Assembly (NCBI GenBank): GCA_020343595.1
Contig: CP070802.1
Span: 944,504 to 978,435 of the forward strand
From: Caldifarciminota bacterium
GTDB taxonomy: Bacteria > Hydrothermota > Tepidihabitantia > SM23-42
Length of the DNA stretch: 33,932 bases
Direction: 5' to 3'
The position numbers were made by a program, and so were the translations under genes. This document shows positions 17,060-25,199 of this stretch, piece by piece. Each line of letters opens with the position of its first letter. Position 1 is the stretch's first letter. The notes under the pieces are model-generated. The model did no database searches. It was not told the origin of the DNA and saw only the letters and a list, made by a program, of their open reading frames with translations.

Positions 17060-17087
17060 ATTATACTGAAATTCCCAATGAAGTCAA
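17060..17087 (-). promoter_or_regulatory. Promoter TTGACT-N16-TATAAT for the peptidase/V-ATPase operon
   Basis: Minus-strand TTGACT (17082-17087), 16-nt spacer, TATAAT (17060-17065), 5 nt before the ATG at 17054. It is divergent from the tRNA-Pro promoter, with the two -35 boxes 21 nt apart. No other promoter of this type was noticed inside the nine-gene operon. Confidence 0.85.
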
Positions 17088-17108
17088 GAAATTCTAGCCA
17101 TTTTTCTG

Positions 17109-17136
17109 TTGACTTCGCCCCTTTTGCATATATAAT
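17109..17136 (+). promoter_or_regulatory. Promoter TTGACT-N16-TATAAT for tRNA-Pro
   Basis: TTGACT (17109-17114), 16-nt spacer, TATAAT (17131-17136). The tRNA 5' end at 17146 is 9 nt beyond the -10 box, so transcription begins almost at the mature 5' end and leaves little for RNase P to remove. Confidence 0.8.
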
Positions 17137-17145
17137 ACGAAACCA

Positions 17146-17219
17146 CGGGGCGTGGCGCAGTGGCTTAGCGCGCATGGTTTGGGACCATGAGGTCGTGGGT
17201 TCAAATCCCACCGCCCCGA
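17146..17219 (+). tRNA. tRNA-Pro (anticodon TGG)
   Basis: A full cloverleaf can be drawn. The acceptor arm CGGGGCG pairs perfectly with CGCCCCG (17212-17218). The D arm is GCGC/GCGC. The anticodon arm CATGG/CCATG closes a 7-nt loop with TGG at the centre. The T arm GTGGG/CCCAC has a TTCAAAT loop, and the discriminator is A at 17219. CCA is not encoded and must be added enzymatically. The CGGGG 5' end and A73 are normal proline identity features. Confidence 0.96.
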
Positions 17220-17227
17220 TATAGTTT

Positions 17228-17280
17228 AAATTCCAAATCGCAAATCCCAAACTCCAAACAAATCCTAAATATCAAATTCC
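17228..17280. repeat. Degenerate heptad repeat, AAATYCC-like
   Basis: Seven-base units beginning AAA follow each other: AAATTCC, AAATCGC, AAATCCC, AAACTCC, then (after a 4-nt AAAC interruption) AAATCCT, AAATATC and AAATTCC. They fill the region directly after the tRNA. No coding potential was seen. This type of low-complexity spacer may recur elsewhere in the genome, which cannot be tested here. Confidence 0.6.
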
Positions 17281-17297
17281 AATAACCATACAGACGT

Positions 17298-17413
17298 GAC
17301 GAATGAAGTGATAACGCGAACGAAGTGATACTGTGCCAATTTTGTCCATATCTTGATGTGGTCACAAAATTGAGTATCCCGCATCTGTGTGCGGGGCGAA
17401 TGTAATGATACTG
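17298..17413. repeat. Three copies of an 18-bp motif around a strong hairpin
   Basis: Near-identical 18-mers of the form GCGAACGAAGTGATACTG occur at 17298-17315, 17316-17333 (adjacent) and 17396-17413. Between the second and third lies a hairpin at 17337-17372: a 9-bp perfect outer stem (CAATTTTGT with ACAAAATTG) continues inward with CCATAT/ATGTGG pairing. Further on, ATCCGC-GCA-GCGGAT (17451-17465) is another perfect small hairpin. The stretch up to the sucD stop (17534) contains no credible gene. Confidence 0.6.
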
Positions 17414-17533
17414 CAAGCGGAGCGACGTGTCTTCAGCCAGCGTGTCTTAAATCCGCGCAGCGGATGTGTCTCCAGCGCGGAGAGTGAGTCTTCCGCTACG
17501 TCGTAGAGTAAGAGTGTACGATTCGCGCGTACC

Positions 17534-18403
17534 TTATTTCAGATTTTCCTTCACCAACCTTGCGACCTCAGCCGGAGTCTCGCCCACCTTTATCCCGCAA
17601 TCCTCAAAGGCTTTGATCTTTTCTGCCGCCGTGCCTGCCGTTCCAGATATGATGGCTCCGGCATGACCCATACGCTTATCAGCGGGCGCCGTCTTCCCGG
17701 CAACAAAACCAAACACCGGCTTTTTGAAATTCTCTTTTACGTACACAGCAGTATCCTGCTCATCACGGCCACCTATCTCACCAACAACTACGACGGCTTC
17801 GGTGTCCTTATCATCCGCGAAAAGCTCCAGGCAGTCGATGAACTTTGTCCCGATTATGGGATCGCCGCCAATGCCCAGACATGTCGATTGACCAAGCCCG
17901 CTTTTTGTTATCTGGTCAACGATCTCATATGTAAGTGTTCCGCTTCTAGAAACAACACCGACGCTGCCCTTCTTGAAAATATGCCCGGGTAGAATACCCA
18001 CCTTTGCTTCCCCTGGGGAAACAACACCGGGCGAATTGGCACCGATCAGTCGACAGTCCTTACCACTGATGTAATCGACGACCTTGACCATCTCTATCGC
18101 CGGAACACCTTCGGAAATACATACTATCAGTTTAATACCGGCATCTGCGGCTTCATATACTGCATCAGACGCGAACCTCGCCGGAACAAAGATGACCGAC
18201 GTATTAGCATCTGTTTTTTTCACCGCTTCAGCTACGCTATTGAAAACAGGAACTCCTTCGACCTTCTGCCCTGCTTTTCCGGGCGTCACACCAGCAACAA
18301 CATTCGTGCCATATTTAACCATCTGGCCAGTATGGAAACTACCATCCCTGCCGGTGATGCCTTGAACGAGCAATCTCGTGTTCTTGTCGACAAAAATACT
18401 CAT
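17534..18403 (-). CDS. sucD: Succinyl-CoA synthetase, alpha subunit
   Basis: 289 aa, normal length. The subunit binds CoA at the N-terminal Rossmann domain ([35 protein letters not shown]). It carries the phosphohistidine in [18 protein letters not shown] near residue 246. [20 protein letters not shown] and [12 protein letters not shown] are family signatures. With SucC it interconverts succinyl-CoA plus NDP and succinate plus NTP. The gene follows sucC by 14 nt and has AAAGGAG 4 nt before its ATG. The gene order sucC-sucD is standard. Confidence 0.97.
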   Translation of the reverse strand: MSIFVDKNTRLLVQGITGRDGSFHTGQMVKYGTNVVAGVTPGKAGQKVEGVPVFNSVAEAVKKTDANTSVIFVPARFASDAVYEAADAGIKLIVCISEGVPAIEMVKVVDYISGKDCRLIGANSPGVVSPGEAKVGILPGHIFKKGSVGVVSRSGTLTYEIVDQITKSGLGQSTCLGIGGDPIIGTKFIDCLELFADDKDTEAVVVVGEIGGRDEQDTAVYVKENFKKPVFGFVAGKTAPADKRMGHAGAIISGTAGTAAEKIKAFEDCGIKVGETPAEVARLVKENLK

Positions 18404-18417
18404 CTTACTCCTTTCGC

Positions 18418-19548
18418 CTATTTCAAGAGAGCGATAGCTTTTTGGGCACCCTCATCCATTGTCTTGGCAAAGATCAATCCTGCGTCTTTTAATATTTCCA
18501 TTGCCTTATCTTCGTTCGTTCCGGTAAGACGTGCGACTATGGGATGTTTAATATTCAGGGCTTCCTTCGCCTGCAGAATGCCATTCGCCACATCATCGCA
18601 ACGCGTTATTCCTCCGAATATATTGAAGAAGATAACCCGAACATTCTCATCTTTCAGAAGGATTTTCAGTGCATTCATGACCTTCTCCGGAGACGAGGAG
18701 CCTCCGATATCCAGGAAGTTTGCCGGTTCGCCGCCGAAATGCTTAACCAAATCCATCGTTGCCATTGCCAGACCTGCGCCATTGACAACACATCCGATAT
18801 TCCCGCTGAGCCGCACATAAGATAGATCTTGTTCTTTGGCAAGCAATTCGTTTTCATCCTCGCTCTCACGGTCGCGCATTGCCTCGATGTCGGAGTGCCG
18901 GAACAGTCCGTTATCATCGAAGTTGATCTTCGCGTCGAGAGCGATCAGCTTACCCGACCCGTCGACGACCAGGGGATTAATTTCGGCGAGCGAAGAATCG
19001 AGTGCGATAAAGAGTTTGTATAATTTGGAAACCACGGAAGCACATTCAAAAGCCATCTTCGGATCATTATAAAGGAACAGGCCGATCTCTCTGGCCTTGT
19101 GAGACATCAATCCCAGGAGCGGATCTGCATATACTTTGTATATCGCCTCTGGTTTCTGCCGAGCGATCTCCTCGATCTCGACGCCGCCCTCTTTACATGC
19201 CATGACCACCGTCTTCTTTTCTGTCCGGTCAACGATGATACCAAGATAGGCCTCACTCTTGATATCAACAGCCTCTGATACCAGCACCTTTCTTACCGGG
19301 ATACCTTTTATTTCCATTTTTAAGATGAATTCGGCATGTTGTTTGACCTCATTCTCATTCTTAGCCAGTTTAATGCCACCGGCTTTACCACGGCCGCCCA
19401 CCATCACCTGCGCCTTGATGACACACGGAATACCGATCTCCTTGGCAGCAGCCATCACTTCATCGACCGTACGGCACATCTTCTCCCTTGGCGTCACTAT
19501 GCCATATTTCTTGAAGATTTCCTTTGCCTGATACTCATGAACCTTCAA
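18418..19548 (-). CDS. sucC: Succinyl-CoA synthetase, beta subunit
   Basis: 376 aa. The ATP-grasp nucleotide-binding domain begins with [16 protein letters not shown], followed by [20 protein letters not shown]. The C-terminal ligase domain contains [28 protein letters not shown] and [18 protein letters not shown]. The start codon is TTG at 19548, supported by AGGAGG 4 nt upstream and by the conserved N-terminus. Nucleotide preference (ATP or GTP) cannot be decided by eye. No other TCA-cycle gene is adjacent. Confidence 0.97.
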   Translation of the reverse strand: MKVHEYQAKEIFKKYGIVTPREKMCRTVDEVMAAAKEIGIPCVIKAQVMVGGRGKAGGIKLAKNENEVKQHAEFILKMEIKGIPVRKVLVSEAVDIKSEAYLGIIVDRTEKKTVVMACKEGGVEIEEIARQKPEAIYKVYADPLLGLMSHKAREIGLFLYNDPKMAFECASVVSKLYKLFIALDSSLAEINPLVVDGSGKLIALDAKINFDDNGLFRHSDIEAMRDRESEDENELLAKEQDLSYVRLSGNIGCVVNGAGLAMATMDLVKHFGGEPANFLDIGGSSSPEKVMNALKILLKDENVRVIFFNIFGGITRCDDVANGILQAKEALNIKHPIVARLTGTNEDKAMEILKDAGLIFAKTMDEGAQKAIALLK

Positions 19549-19632
19549 TTTGCCTCCTTCTATTTCTATTCTTTAACTTGGTGCTTAATATTGGCATTGA
19601 ACTTTCTTCAATAGTGGATGATAACCTGCCAT

Positions 19633-19660
19633 AGCATAGCCAATTATCGGCTGAAGTCAA
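19633..19660 (-). promoter_or_regulatory. Promoter TTGACT-N16-TATGCT for sucCD
   Basis: Minus-strand TTGACT (19655-19660), 16-nt spacer, TATGCT (19633-19638). The -10 box is imperfect, but the spacer equals that of the other promoters in the window. It leaves a leader of about 80 nt ending in the AGGAGG of sucC. Confidence 0.6.
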
Positions 19661-19739
19661 TACCAATCACCGCTTTCACGTGCAATCACTCTCTGCGTCG
19701 TTGCTATCTGTGTGAAAACGGCGTTTCCTGAGGAATAAG

Positions 19740-20684
19740 CTATTTGTCGCCTGTGTCTTTGAGGTCGTCAGTCCATTCTGGCACGATCGATCTGAAAATC
19801 GTGTCGATGGTCTGCCTGAATCCTGAATCAAGGCCCAGTCGTGTCAATTCCTCAATTGCTGCACGGTACTCCTGGGTGGTGATACGGCGATTCATGTCCG
19901 TATATTGACCAGCCCTGTGAGTTGGGTAGTACTGAGCCATCACGTTGACTACGGTGGTGAGTGAAAGGTTATCACGGATGAATTCAAAACACTCTCCACT
20001 CCCGGCGTTATTATTCGGCAAAACAAGATGGCGGATCAGGAGTCCTCTCTTAGCGATGCCATCCTCTACGGACAAGTCGCCGACCTGACGGTGCATCTCT
20101 ACCAGCGCCGGTCTGACTACGTCCCAGTAATCTCCCACATCTGAATACTTCGCGGCGATCTTATTGTCCGCATATTTTATGTCCGGCATATAAATATCAA
20201 CTATACTTTCCAACATTTCCAGAGTATTGACTGATTCGTAGCCCCCACAATTGTATACGATCGGCAGATCCAAACCTTTGCTCTGAGCAACTGCCAGCGC
20301 ATCTACGATCTGCGGTACCCATGGAGTAGGTGTGACAAAATTGATATTGTGGCACCCGCGTTCCTGCAATACGAGCATCATCTCTGCCAGTTCCTCAATG
20401 GTCACCTTCCGACCCATTCCCAGCTGGCTTATTTCATAGTTCTGACAAAACACACAATGCAGATTGCAGTGTGCCAAGAATATTGTACCTGAGCCGTGTC
20501 GGCCGACGAGCGGCGGTTCCTCCCCAAAATGTTGGTGGTAGGACGACACTTCCACGTCCAAGCCGGCATTGCAGTTACCGAGCTCACCGTTCAATCTGTC
20601 GACACCGCACGCGCGTGGACATACCGTGCACGGTGCGAGCATTTCATAAAATTCTTCAACCGTTTTCTTCGTTATCTTCTTCAC
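19740..20684 (-). CDS. Radical SAM protein, PflX-like (COG1313-type)
   Basis: 314 aa. An N-terminal cysteine cluster (Cys19, Cys22, Cys26, Cys38 in CTVCPRACGVDRLNGELGNC) precedes the radical SAM motif CNLHCVFC, with the CxxxCxxC cysteines at 73, 77 and 80. These bind the [4Fe-4S] cluster that cleaves S-adenosylmethionine. The overall arrangement matches uncharacterised homologues of pyruvate-formate-lyase activating enzyme; the target is unknown. The start is GTG at 20684 with a weak ribosome-binding site. It lies 81 nt after hypD in the same direction. No formate lyase is in the window, so a glycyl-radical role should not be assumed. Confidence 0.87.
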   Translation of the reverse strand: MKKITKKTVEEFYEMLAPCTVCPRACGVDRLNGELGNCNAGLDVEVSSYHQHFGEEPPLVGRHGSGTIFLAHCNLHCVFCQNYEISQLGMGRKVTIEELAEMMLVLQERGCHNINFVTPTPWVPQIVDALAVAQSKGLDLPIVYNCGGYESVNTLEMLESIVDIYMPDIKYADNKIAAKYSDVGDYWDVVRPALVEMHRQVGDLSVEDGIAKRGLLIRHLVLPNNNAGSGECFEFIRDNLSLTTVVNVMAQYYPTHRAGQYTDMNRRITTQEYRAAIEELTRLGLDSGFRQTIDTIFRSIVPEWTDDLKDTGDK

Positions 20685-20733
20685 CTGTCAGCACTATGGG
20701 ATTAAGGTTTTGTCTTGATCCTCGTTAGTTTTT

Positions 20734-20799
20734 TCAAGCCTTTTTAAGCCCTCTCTGAGCCCTCTTTAAGCCTTCTTTGAGCCCTCTTTGCGCCTTCTT
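20734..20799. repeat. Six-unit 11-bp tandem repeat spanning the hypD stop
   Basis: Six consecutive 11-bp units of the form TNAGCCCTCTT run from 20734 to 20799 with a strict period of 11. On the coding (minus) strand they read AAAGAGGGCTC. The hypD stop (20766-20768) lies inside the array, so the last residues of HypD (KEGSKKA) are repeat-encoded and the rest is the hypD-radical SAM spacer. Confidence 0.75.
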
Positions 20800-21848
20800 T
20801 TGTAGTGCTCCCCATACTTGTAATACGCCGCACACGAACCTTCGGATGAAACCATGCATGGACCAATAGGAGTCGAGGGCGTGCACTCGGCGCCGAAAAG
20901 AGCACAATCATACGGCGTCTTCAGTCCCAGCAATACCTTCCCGCACAAACATCCTTTAGGTTCAACCGACTGTGGAAGATCAAGGTCAAACTTACTGCGG
21001 GCATCATAGCGCTCATAATCTCTGTTCAGTTTCAACCCGGAATCCGGGATCACACCGATCCCACGCCAGCGGCTCTCGCACGCCGTGAACACGGCACGGA
21101 GTAGCTCCACAGCCTTCTGGTTACCCTGAGGTCTCACAACACGCTCATATTCGATCGTGATGCTACTCGTTCCTTCGATGGCTTGCTTCACGAGGATCAA
21201 TATGCCCTGCAGAATATCGATCGGCTCAAACCCGGTGATACATCCTGGTATGTGATATTTATCAGCCAGGAATTCATACGGCACGCTGCCAATGATCGTC
21301 GAAACATGCCCAGGAAGTATCAACCCATTAATATTGATCTGTGGGGACTGCGCAATGTAATCAAGGGCCGGCGGAATCAGCTTGAATGCAGGCAGCACGT
21401 AGAAATTCCTTATATTTTTCTTCTCGGCCGCGATTATCGTCGCGGCAATCGTAGGTGAAGTAGTTTCAAAACCTACCCCCAAGAAAACAACCTCCTTATC
21501 AGGATTGCCCTCAGCAACAGCCAATGCGTCCAGCGGCGAATAAACAATACGCGGTGAGTACGCCTCCAGTGTCGCCCGAGAGCCAGGCACTCTGACCATG
21601 TCGCCGAACGTCGTGATGATAACATTCTTCTGCTGACTCAGCGCGATACCGTAGTCAATGGTTTCTTGAGGAGTAACACAAACTGGACAGCCGGGGCCAG
21701 AAAGCAGATGGAGATTTTCTGGAAGCATAGATCTCATCCCGGATTTTGCGATTGCCATGGTGTGTGTACCGCAGACTTCCATCAGGCTTATCGGCCGGAC
21801 CGTGATTCTGGATATTGCCCTGATTATCTTACCTGCAGTTGCATCCAT
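20766..21848 (-). CDS. hypD: [NiFe]-hydrogenase maturation protein HypD
   Basis: 360 aa. HypD is the Fe-S scaffold on which, with HypC, the Fe(CN)2CO unit of [NiFe] hydrogenases is assembled. Conserved elements visible are MEVCGTHT (Cys26, His29), GPGCPVC (Cys54, Cys57) and GFETTSPTIAATI. The C-terminal cluster ligands lie in GCLCGKVLLG, YDCALFGAECTP and GPCMVSSEGSCAAYYKY. It is complete with a repeat-derived basic C-terminal tail. AAGGA lies about 8 nt before the ATG. No hypC, hypE, hypF or hydrogenase subunit is present in the window; the neighbours are a GGDEF protein and a PflX-like radical SAM protein. Confidence 0.95.
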   Translation of the reverse strand: MDATAGKIIRAISRITVRPISLMEVCGTHTMAIAKSGMRSMLPENLHLLSGPGCPVCVTPQETIDYGIALSQQKNVIITTFGDMVRVPGSRATLEAYSPRIVYSPLDALAVAEGNPDKEVVFLGVGFETTSPTIAATIIAAEKKNIRNFYVLPAFKLIPPALDYIAQSPQININGLILPGHVSTIIGSVPYEFLADKYHIPGCITGFEPIDILQGILILVKQAIEGTSSITIEYERVVRPQGNQKAVELLRAVFTACESRWRGIGVIPDSGLKLNRDYERYDARSKFDLDLPQSVEPKGCLCGKVLLGLKTPYDCALFGAECTPSTPIGPCMVSSEGSCAAYYKYGEHYKRRRKEGSKKA

Positions 21849-21932
21849 AGGGATTTCCTTATGATTTGTCAGACATCACAACCGCACGCAACTGATCGTG
21901 AGAGTACAACCACGTTTGTCACCGATACCAGG

Positions 21933-23117
21933 CTATATTTTCTCAACCTTGGGATAATGAATGCGAACAGTATTCCGCCCCATACCCTTCGCTTCGTATA
22001 GAGCTTCATCTGCCGATCTTATCAGTTCCGAAACCGTACTGCCATCATCCGGGAATGATGCCACCCCAGCGGAGAAGGTGATCCTGTGCCGCGATTGTCC
22101 GTGGGCAAAATCGTACATCTCCAGATCGTGCAGAAGATTCTCTACAATGCGCGCGGTGTCCTGCTTCTTGATCTCCGGACACATCACTATGAATTCGTCA
22201 CCGCCATAGCGGGCGATAATATCGGTATCTTCAAAGTGTTCCTTGAATATCCCCGCCAGCTTGATAAGCAGTTGGTCGCCGGCCTGATGGCCAAGTGAGT
22301 CGTTGAAATCCTTGAACTTATCCAGATCGATGATCGTGATCGAAACACTGTGTTGAAAGCGCAGAGCACGATTCAGCTCCTCCTGCAATCGATCCTTGAA
22401 ATACCCTATGTTGAAAAGTTTTGTCAGAGGATCTGTCGAAGCAGAGAAAGTGATACTCTCGAAGCTGCGCGTGTTATTGAGTGCGACCGCCGTCATTGTT
22501 GACACAACACCGAGCAAATTCTTCTCCCTTTCGTCAAAATCACTGCCACGGCAAATCGCAATAACCCCGAATAACTTATCCTGGAATACCATTGGATAGC
22601 AAATATCAGGCATGAATCCATCATAGGGCTCAATTATCTTGCCGAAGAATTCAAACTCTTTGTTACCGATCGGCAACCTCTTCTCAGCCGTAAGACCCAC
22701 CTTACCTTCACCTAATTGATACACGATCTTCGGTATCAAATTGTCATCGATACCCCGTTCGGCAACAATGGTGAGCCGCTTCCCCTTCTCATTATATAGG
22801 AATGCAGCAAGTTCATCGGCCCCAAGATAGTTGGACAGCAGACCAAGCGTCTCATTTGCGATCTCCTCAGGATTCAAGCGTGCGGTGAGTCTTATCATCG
22901 ATGCAAAGAAGAGATTATTCAACGAGTTGAATCTCTTTAATTCAGCCTTCAGATGATAATTTTCCCGTTTGTGCCTCTCGAGTTCGTCGGCAAGTATATC
23001 ACTGCGCACTCCTTTCCTCGGCGCTGCCCGTTCGCGTCGCGTAAAGACAGTTACGAATATCAGAATTATCATCAGCGATCCCACGCCGATAAGGACGAAG
23101 AAAGTGCTCATATCCAT
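21933..23117 (-). CDS. Membrane-bound GAF-GGDEF diguanylate cyclase
   Basis: 394 aa. One N-terminal transmembrane helix (residues 5-25), a basic linker and short coiled coil (about 40-66), and a GAF-type sensory domain (about 75-215). The GGDEF domain (about 225-390) has an intact active site RYGGDEF (GGDEF at 305-309) and the substrate-site region DLDKFKDFND. It should make cyclic di-GMP. The autoinhibitory I-site RxxD upstream is EDTD, so product inhibition is probably lost. The only ATG, at 23117, lies 9 nt after the -10 box with no Shine-Dalgarno, so the mRNA should be leaderless. First gene of a set with hypD and the radical SAM gene. Confidence 0.92.
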   Translation of the reverse strand: MDMSTFFVLIGVGSLMIILIFVTVFTRRERAAPRKGVRSDILADELERHKRENYHLKAELKRFNSLNNLFFASMIRLTARLNPEEIANETLGLLSNYLGADELAAFLYNEKGKRLTIVAERGIDDNLIPKIVYQLGEGKVGLTAEKRLPIGNKEFEFFGKIIEPYDGFMPDICYPMVFQDKLFGVIAICRGSDFDEREKNLLGVVSTMTAVALNNTRSFESITFSASTDPLTKLFNIGYFKDRLQEELNRALRFQHSVSITIIDLDKFKDFNDSLGHQAGDQLLIKLAGIFKEHFEDTDIIARYGGDEFIVMCPEIKKQDTARIVENLLHDLEMYDFAHGQSRHRITFSAGVASFPDDGSTVSELIRSADEALYEAKGMGRNTVRIHYPKVEKI

Positions 23118-23126
23118 AATAACTGA

Positions 23127-23154
23127 ATTTTATATGGTTTTGAAAAAAAGTCAA
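23127..23154 (-). promoter_or_regulatory. Promoter TTGACT-N16-TAAAAT, leaderless start
   Basis: Minus-strand TTGACT (23149-23154), 16-nt T-rich spacer, TAAAAT (23127-23132), 9 nt before the GGDEF-gene ATG. It may also serve hypD and the radical SAM gene, which follow with gaps of 84 and 81 nt. Confidence 0.75.
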
Positions 23155-23202
23155 CAATATCTTTGTTTTCTATAGAATCGGCGACAAACAATCGTCTCCA
23201 TC

Positions 23203-23231
23203 TTGACGTGACCCTCTCAAATGTATACAAT
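23203..23231 (+). promoter_or_regulatory. Probable promoter TTGACG-N17-TACAAT
   Basis: TTGACG (23203-23208), 17-nt spacer, TACAAT (23226-23231). A TATACA with spacer 15 overlaps it. It covers the first possible ATG (23221), which excludes that ATG as the start of the downstream gene and favours 23272. Confidence 0.5.
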
Positions 23232-23271
23232 CTATCTGTTTTTCAACCAAAACTCAGGAGCCTCGCATTAT

Positions 23272-24021
23272 ATGAAAAAGAGATACTTTTTGCTGTTTCT
23301 GGCTTGTCTGACGCGATTACCATACGGACAAACATCTGAGCATGACGGACAGGAGTTAGTACTCGCAAGCGCCAGAGAGCATTATGAGAATGGTGCTTAT
23401 GCCCGTGCAATAACTCAGCTCGAGACCATCTTTCCGTATCTTGAGGGGGAATCCATCATCGATGCCCATATCCTTCTTGCCTTCAATTATGTCGCGATCG
23501 GCGATGAGGCCAGTGCCGTAGCGCATTTCAAAGGTGCGTTGACCCAAAACCCGGAGCTCAATCTCGATGAATACGATACCACGCCAGAAATAAGGGCCGT
23601 ATTCAAGGAAGCTGCGCAGGAACAAGCTTATGAATTTGCCGGTTGTTCTTGTTTTATTCCTGGCATTGGACAAATACTCAAGGGAGATTACACAAAGGGA
23701 AGGGTGATTATCGCAGCTTCTGCTGTCACACTGGCAGGCAGTCTGGTTTCTTTATCCATCGCTGATGGCAAACGCACCACCTATCTCTCGCTCGGACCCG
23801 ATGATCTGGATAGAATAGAGGAAGCGTACGATGATTATAACCGCTGGCGTAAAATAACCATACTGTCGGCAACTGCGTTCTTAGGCGTCTACGTATACAG
23901 CATCGTCGATGCCATGATATCTCGCACATCAGCCAAGAGGAAAGAGATTAATCAACGATCCGGGATCAAATTCAATGTTGACAGCAAATCCATGGGTGTC
24001 AGTTATGTGTTTATGCTATAA
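23272..24021 (+). CDS. Exported TPR protein with DUF5683/TM2-like membrane segment
   Basis: 249 aa from the ATG at 23272, chosen because AGGAG lies 11 nt upstream and because MKKRYFLLFLACLTRLPYGQ is a good signal peptide. The longer frame from 23221 overlaps the promoter. Residues about 30-115 form TPR-like helices (EHYENGAYARAITQLETIFPYL, AHILLAFNYVAIGDEASAVAHFKGAL). A glycine-rich turn and membrane pair follow (CFIPGIGQILKGDYTKGRVIIAASAVTLAGSLVSL, then a second helix near ILSATAFLGVYVYSIVDAM), resembling DUF5683. Role unknown; probably envelope associated. It overlaps the following lipoprotein gene by 17 nt. Confidence 0.75.
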   Translation: MKKRYFLLFLACLTRLPYGQTSEHDGQELVLASAREHYENGAYARAITQLETIFPYLEGESIIDAHILLAFNYVAIGDEASAVAHFKGALTQNPELNLDEYDTTPEIRAVFKEAAQEQAYEFAGCSCFIPGIGQILKGDYTKGRVIIAASAVTLAGSLVSLSIADGKRTTYLSLGPDDLDRIEEAYDDYNRWRKITILSATAFLGVYVYSIVDAMISRTSAKRKEINQRSGIKFNVDSKSMGVSYVFML

Positions 24022-24961
24022 CGCACGCCGGTTATACATATCCGTCACATTTGCCGTCGCGCTATGTGCGACCGGCTGCATTGACGCGCCGCACGACAAC
24101 CCGTACGATCCGGAGAATCCGAATAAGGCATTTCTTTCATTGACCGTCAATGAACTGGGACAGTTCGACCTGCAAGGCGCAGTCGTCGATCTTGTCCATG
24201 ATGAAACGACAGTACAATCAGACACCAGCAATGAACACGGTATTGTTATATTTAGAAACATAGATCCCGGCATCTACCAATTGCGTACTGAAGCCATGCA
24301 TTACGCACCTGTCGAACAGGGCCCCGAAACTCTATGGGCGGGCTTCGAGGTCTCCCGCAAGATCGAAATGATCACCCTCCATTTTGAAGATGAGATGACC
24401 GGAACCTCTTCACCTCATCGCTTGACTTCTGTTGGCGGCACTTGGGAAATCGTCGAGGACCATGGCCAGCCTGAAGCACACTCAACACCGAATGTGTATC
24501 AAGGCATTGACGATGACCCCGAAGAAATCTCACTGGCATTGTGCGAAAACGCCACTCAAGCCTTCCTCGTTGTGGCAAAGCTAAAGGTTGATGCAGCTTC
24601 TACGGAAAACTGGAGAGCAGGTATTGTGTTCAGATACCAGAATGCCCTCAACGGCTATAGGCTGCTATTGTCATCCGACACTATACAGTGCTACTATCTG
24701 GTCAATGGTCAATTTAACGACGTGCGTTCCGTGGAAAGAGAATTGACGACCGACACGTGGTATACAATCAGAGTGGGACGCAACCAGAGTGAAGGTTTGA
24801 TAAGAATTAGTTTAAATAATGAACACCTCTTCACCGTTAACGACATTGTCTTCCTTGGAGGGCAAGTCGGGTTAATGATTTCCAACGGAGATGATTTCGT
24901 CCCAGCTATAGTCAACTTCGACGACGTCACTATTGATTTAACGTATTCCTACACACAATAG
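24005..24961 (+). CDS. Lipoprotein with carboxypeptidase-regulatory-like and LamG-like domains
   Basis: 318 aa from the ATG at 24005; the frame could begin at 23975, but that would place ten extra residues before the signal peptide. The signal has basic RR, a short hydrophobic core and the lipobox-like ATGC. The mature end follows with DAPHDNPYDPENPNKAF, a common lipoprotein start in FCB-type genomes. An Ig-like regulatory fold (about residues 35-110) is followed by a concanavalin/LamG-type sandwich (about 130-315; WRAGIVFRYQNALNGYRLLLSS, YTIRVGR, GGQVGLMISNG) that probably binds carbohydrate. It is co-transcribed with the TPR gene. No catalytic residues were recognised. Confidence 0.75.
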   Translation: MCLCYNARRLYISVTFAVALCATGCIDAPHDNPYDPENPNKAFLSLTVNELGQFDLQGAVVDLVHDETTVQSDTSNEHGIVIFRNIDPGIYQLRTEAMHYAPVEQGPETLWAGFEVSRKIEMITLHFEDEMTGTSSPHRLTSVGGTWEIVEDHGQPEAHSTPNVYQGIDDDPEEISLALCENATQAFLVVAKLKVDAASTENWRAGIVFRYQNALNGYRLLLSSDTIQCYYLVNGQFNDVRSVERELTTDTWYTIRVGRNQSEGLIRISLNNEHLFTVNDIVFLGGQVGLMISNGDDFVPAIVNFDDVTIDLTYSYTQ

Positions 24962-24986
24962 AGAACCACAGCGTAACCTTTCATTT

Positions 24987-25014
24987 CAGCGTATGTTACA
25001 TCACACGTATGCTG
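24987..25014. other. Possible stem-loop after the lipoprotein gene
   Basis: CAGCGTATG can pair with CGTATGCTG (9 pairs including two G-U) around a 10-nt loop, 26 nt after the lipoprotein stop. A T5 run follows only about 20 nt later, so it is at best a weak terminator. The rest of 24962-25165 shows nothing recognisable. Confidence 0.3.
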
Positions 25015-25165
25015 ATATACCTGACTTCGCGATCGTTTTTCTCACCTTCCTGTTCTCGACAAAGATGAAACCGCAGTGCACCTGAATTGGTATCTGAATA
25101 TTACTATGATGACAACCGCGAACCAGCAATTATCAAATGAAGCAGTTCATTCTTGCCCAACAAGC

Positions 25166-25193
25166 TTGACACTGCGATACTGACCATTATACT
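25166..25193 (+). promoter_or_regulatory. Promoter TTGACA-N16-TATACT, leaderless start
   Basis: TTGACA (25166-25171), 16-nt spacer, TATACT (25188-25193). Six nucleotides separate it from the ATG at 25200, which places the expected first transcribed base on the A of the start codon. Confidence 0.85.
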
Positions 25194-25199
25194 CAACCA

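Noticed and set aside
17014..17250. Open frames on both strands over the tRNA, including one reading GAVGFEPTTSWSQTMRAKPLRHA.
   Set aside because: These are translations of the tRNA-Pro sequence and its complement, a well-known false-gene type. The cloverleaf and promoter explain the region fully.
17337..17372. Hairpin as the rho-independent terminator of sucCD.
   Set aside because: It lies about 160 nt beyond the sucD stop and no T-run follows the stem on the minus strand, so it is listed as part of the repeat patch instead.
23221..23271. ATG at 23221 as the start of the TPR/DUF5683-like protein.
   Set aside because: It lies between the -35 and -10 boxes of the probable promoter. The ATG at 23272 has AGGAG upstream and a proper signal peptide.
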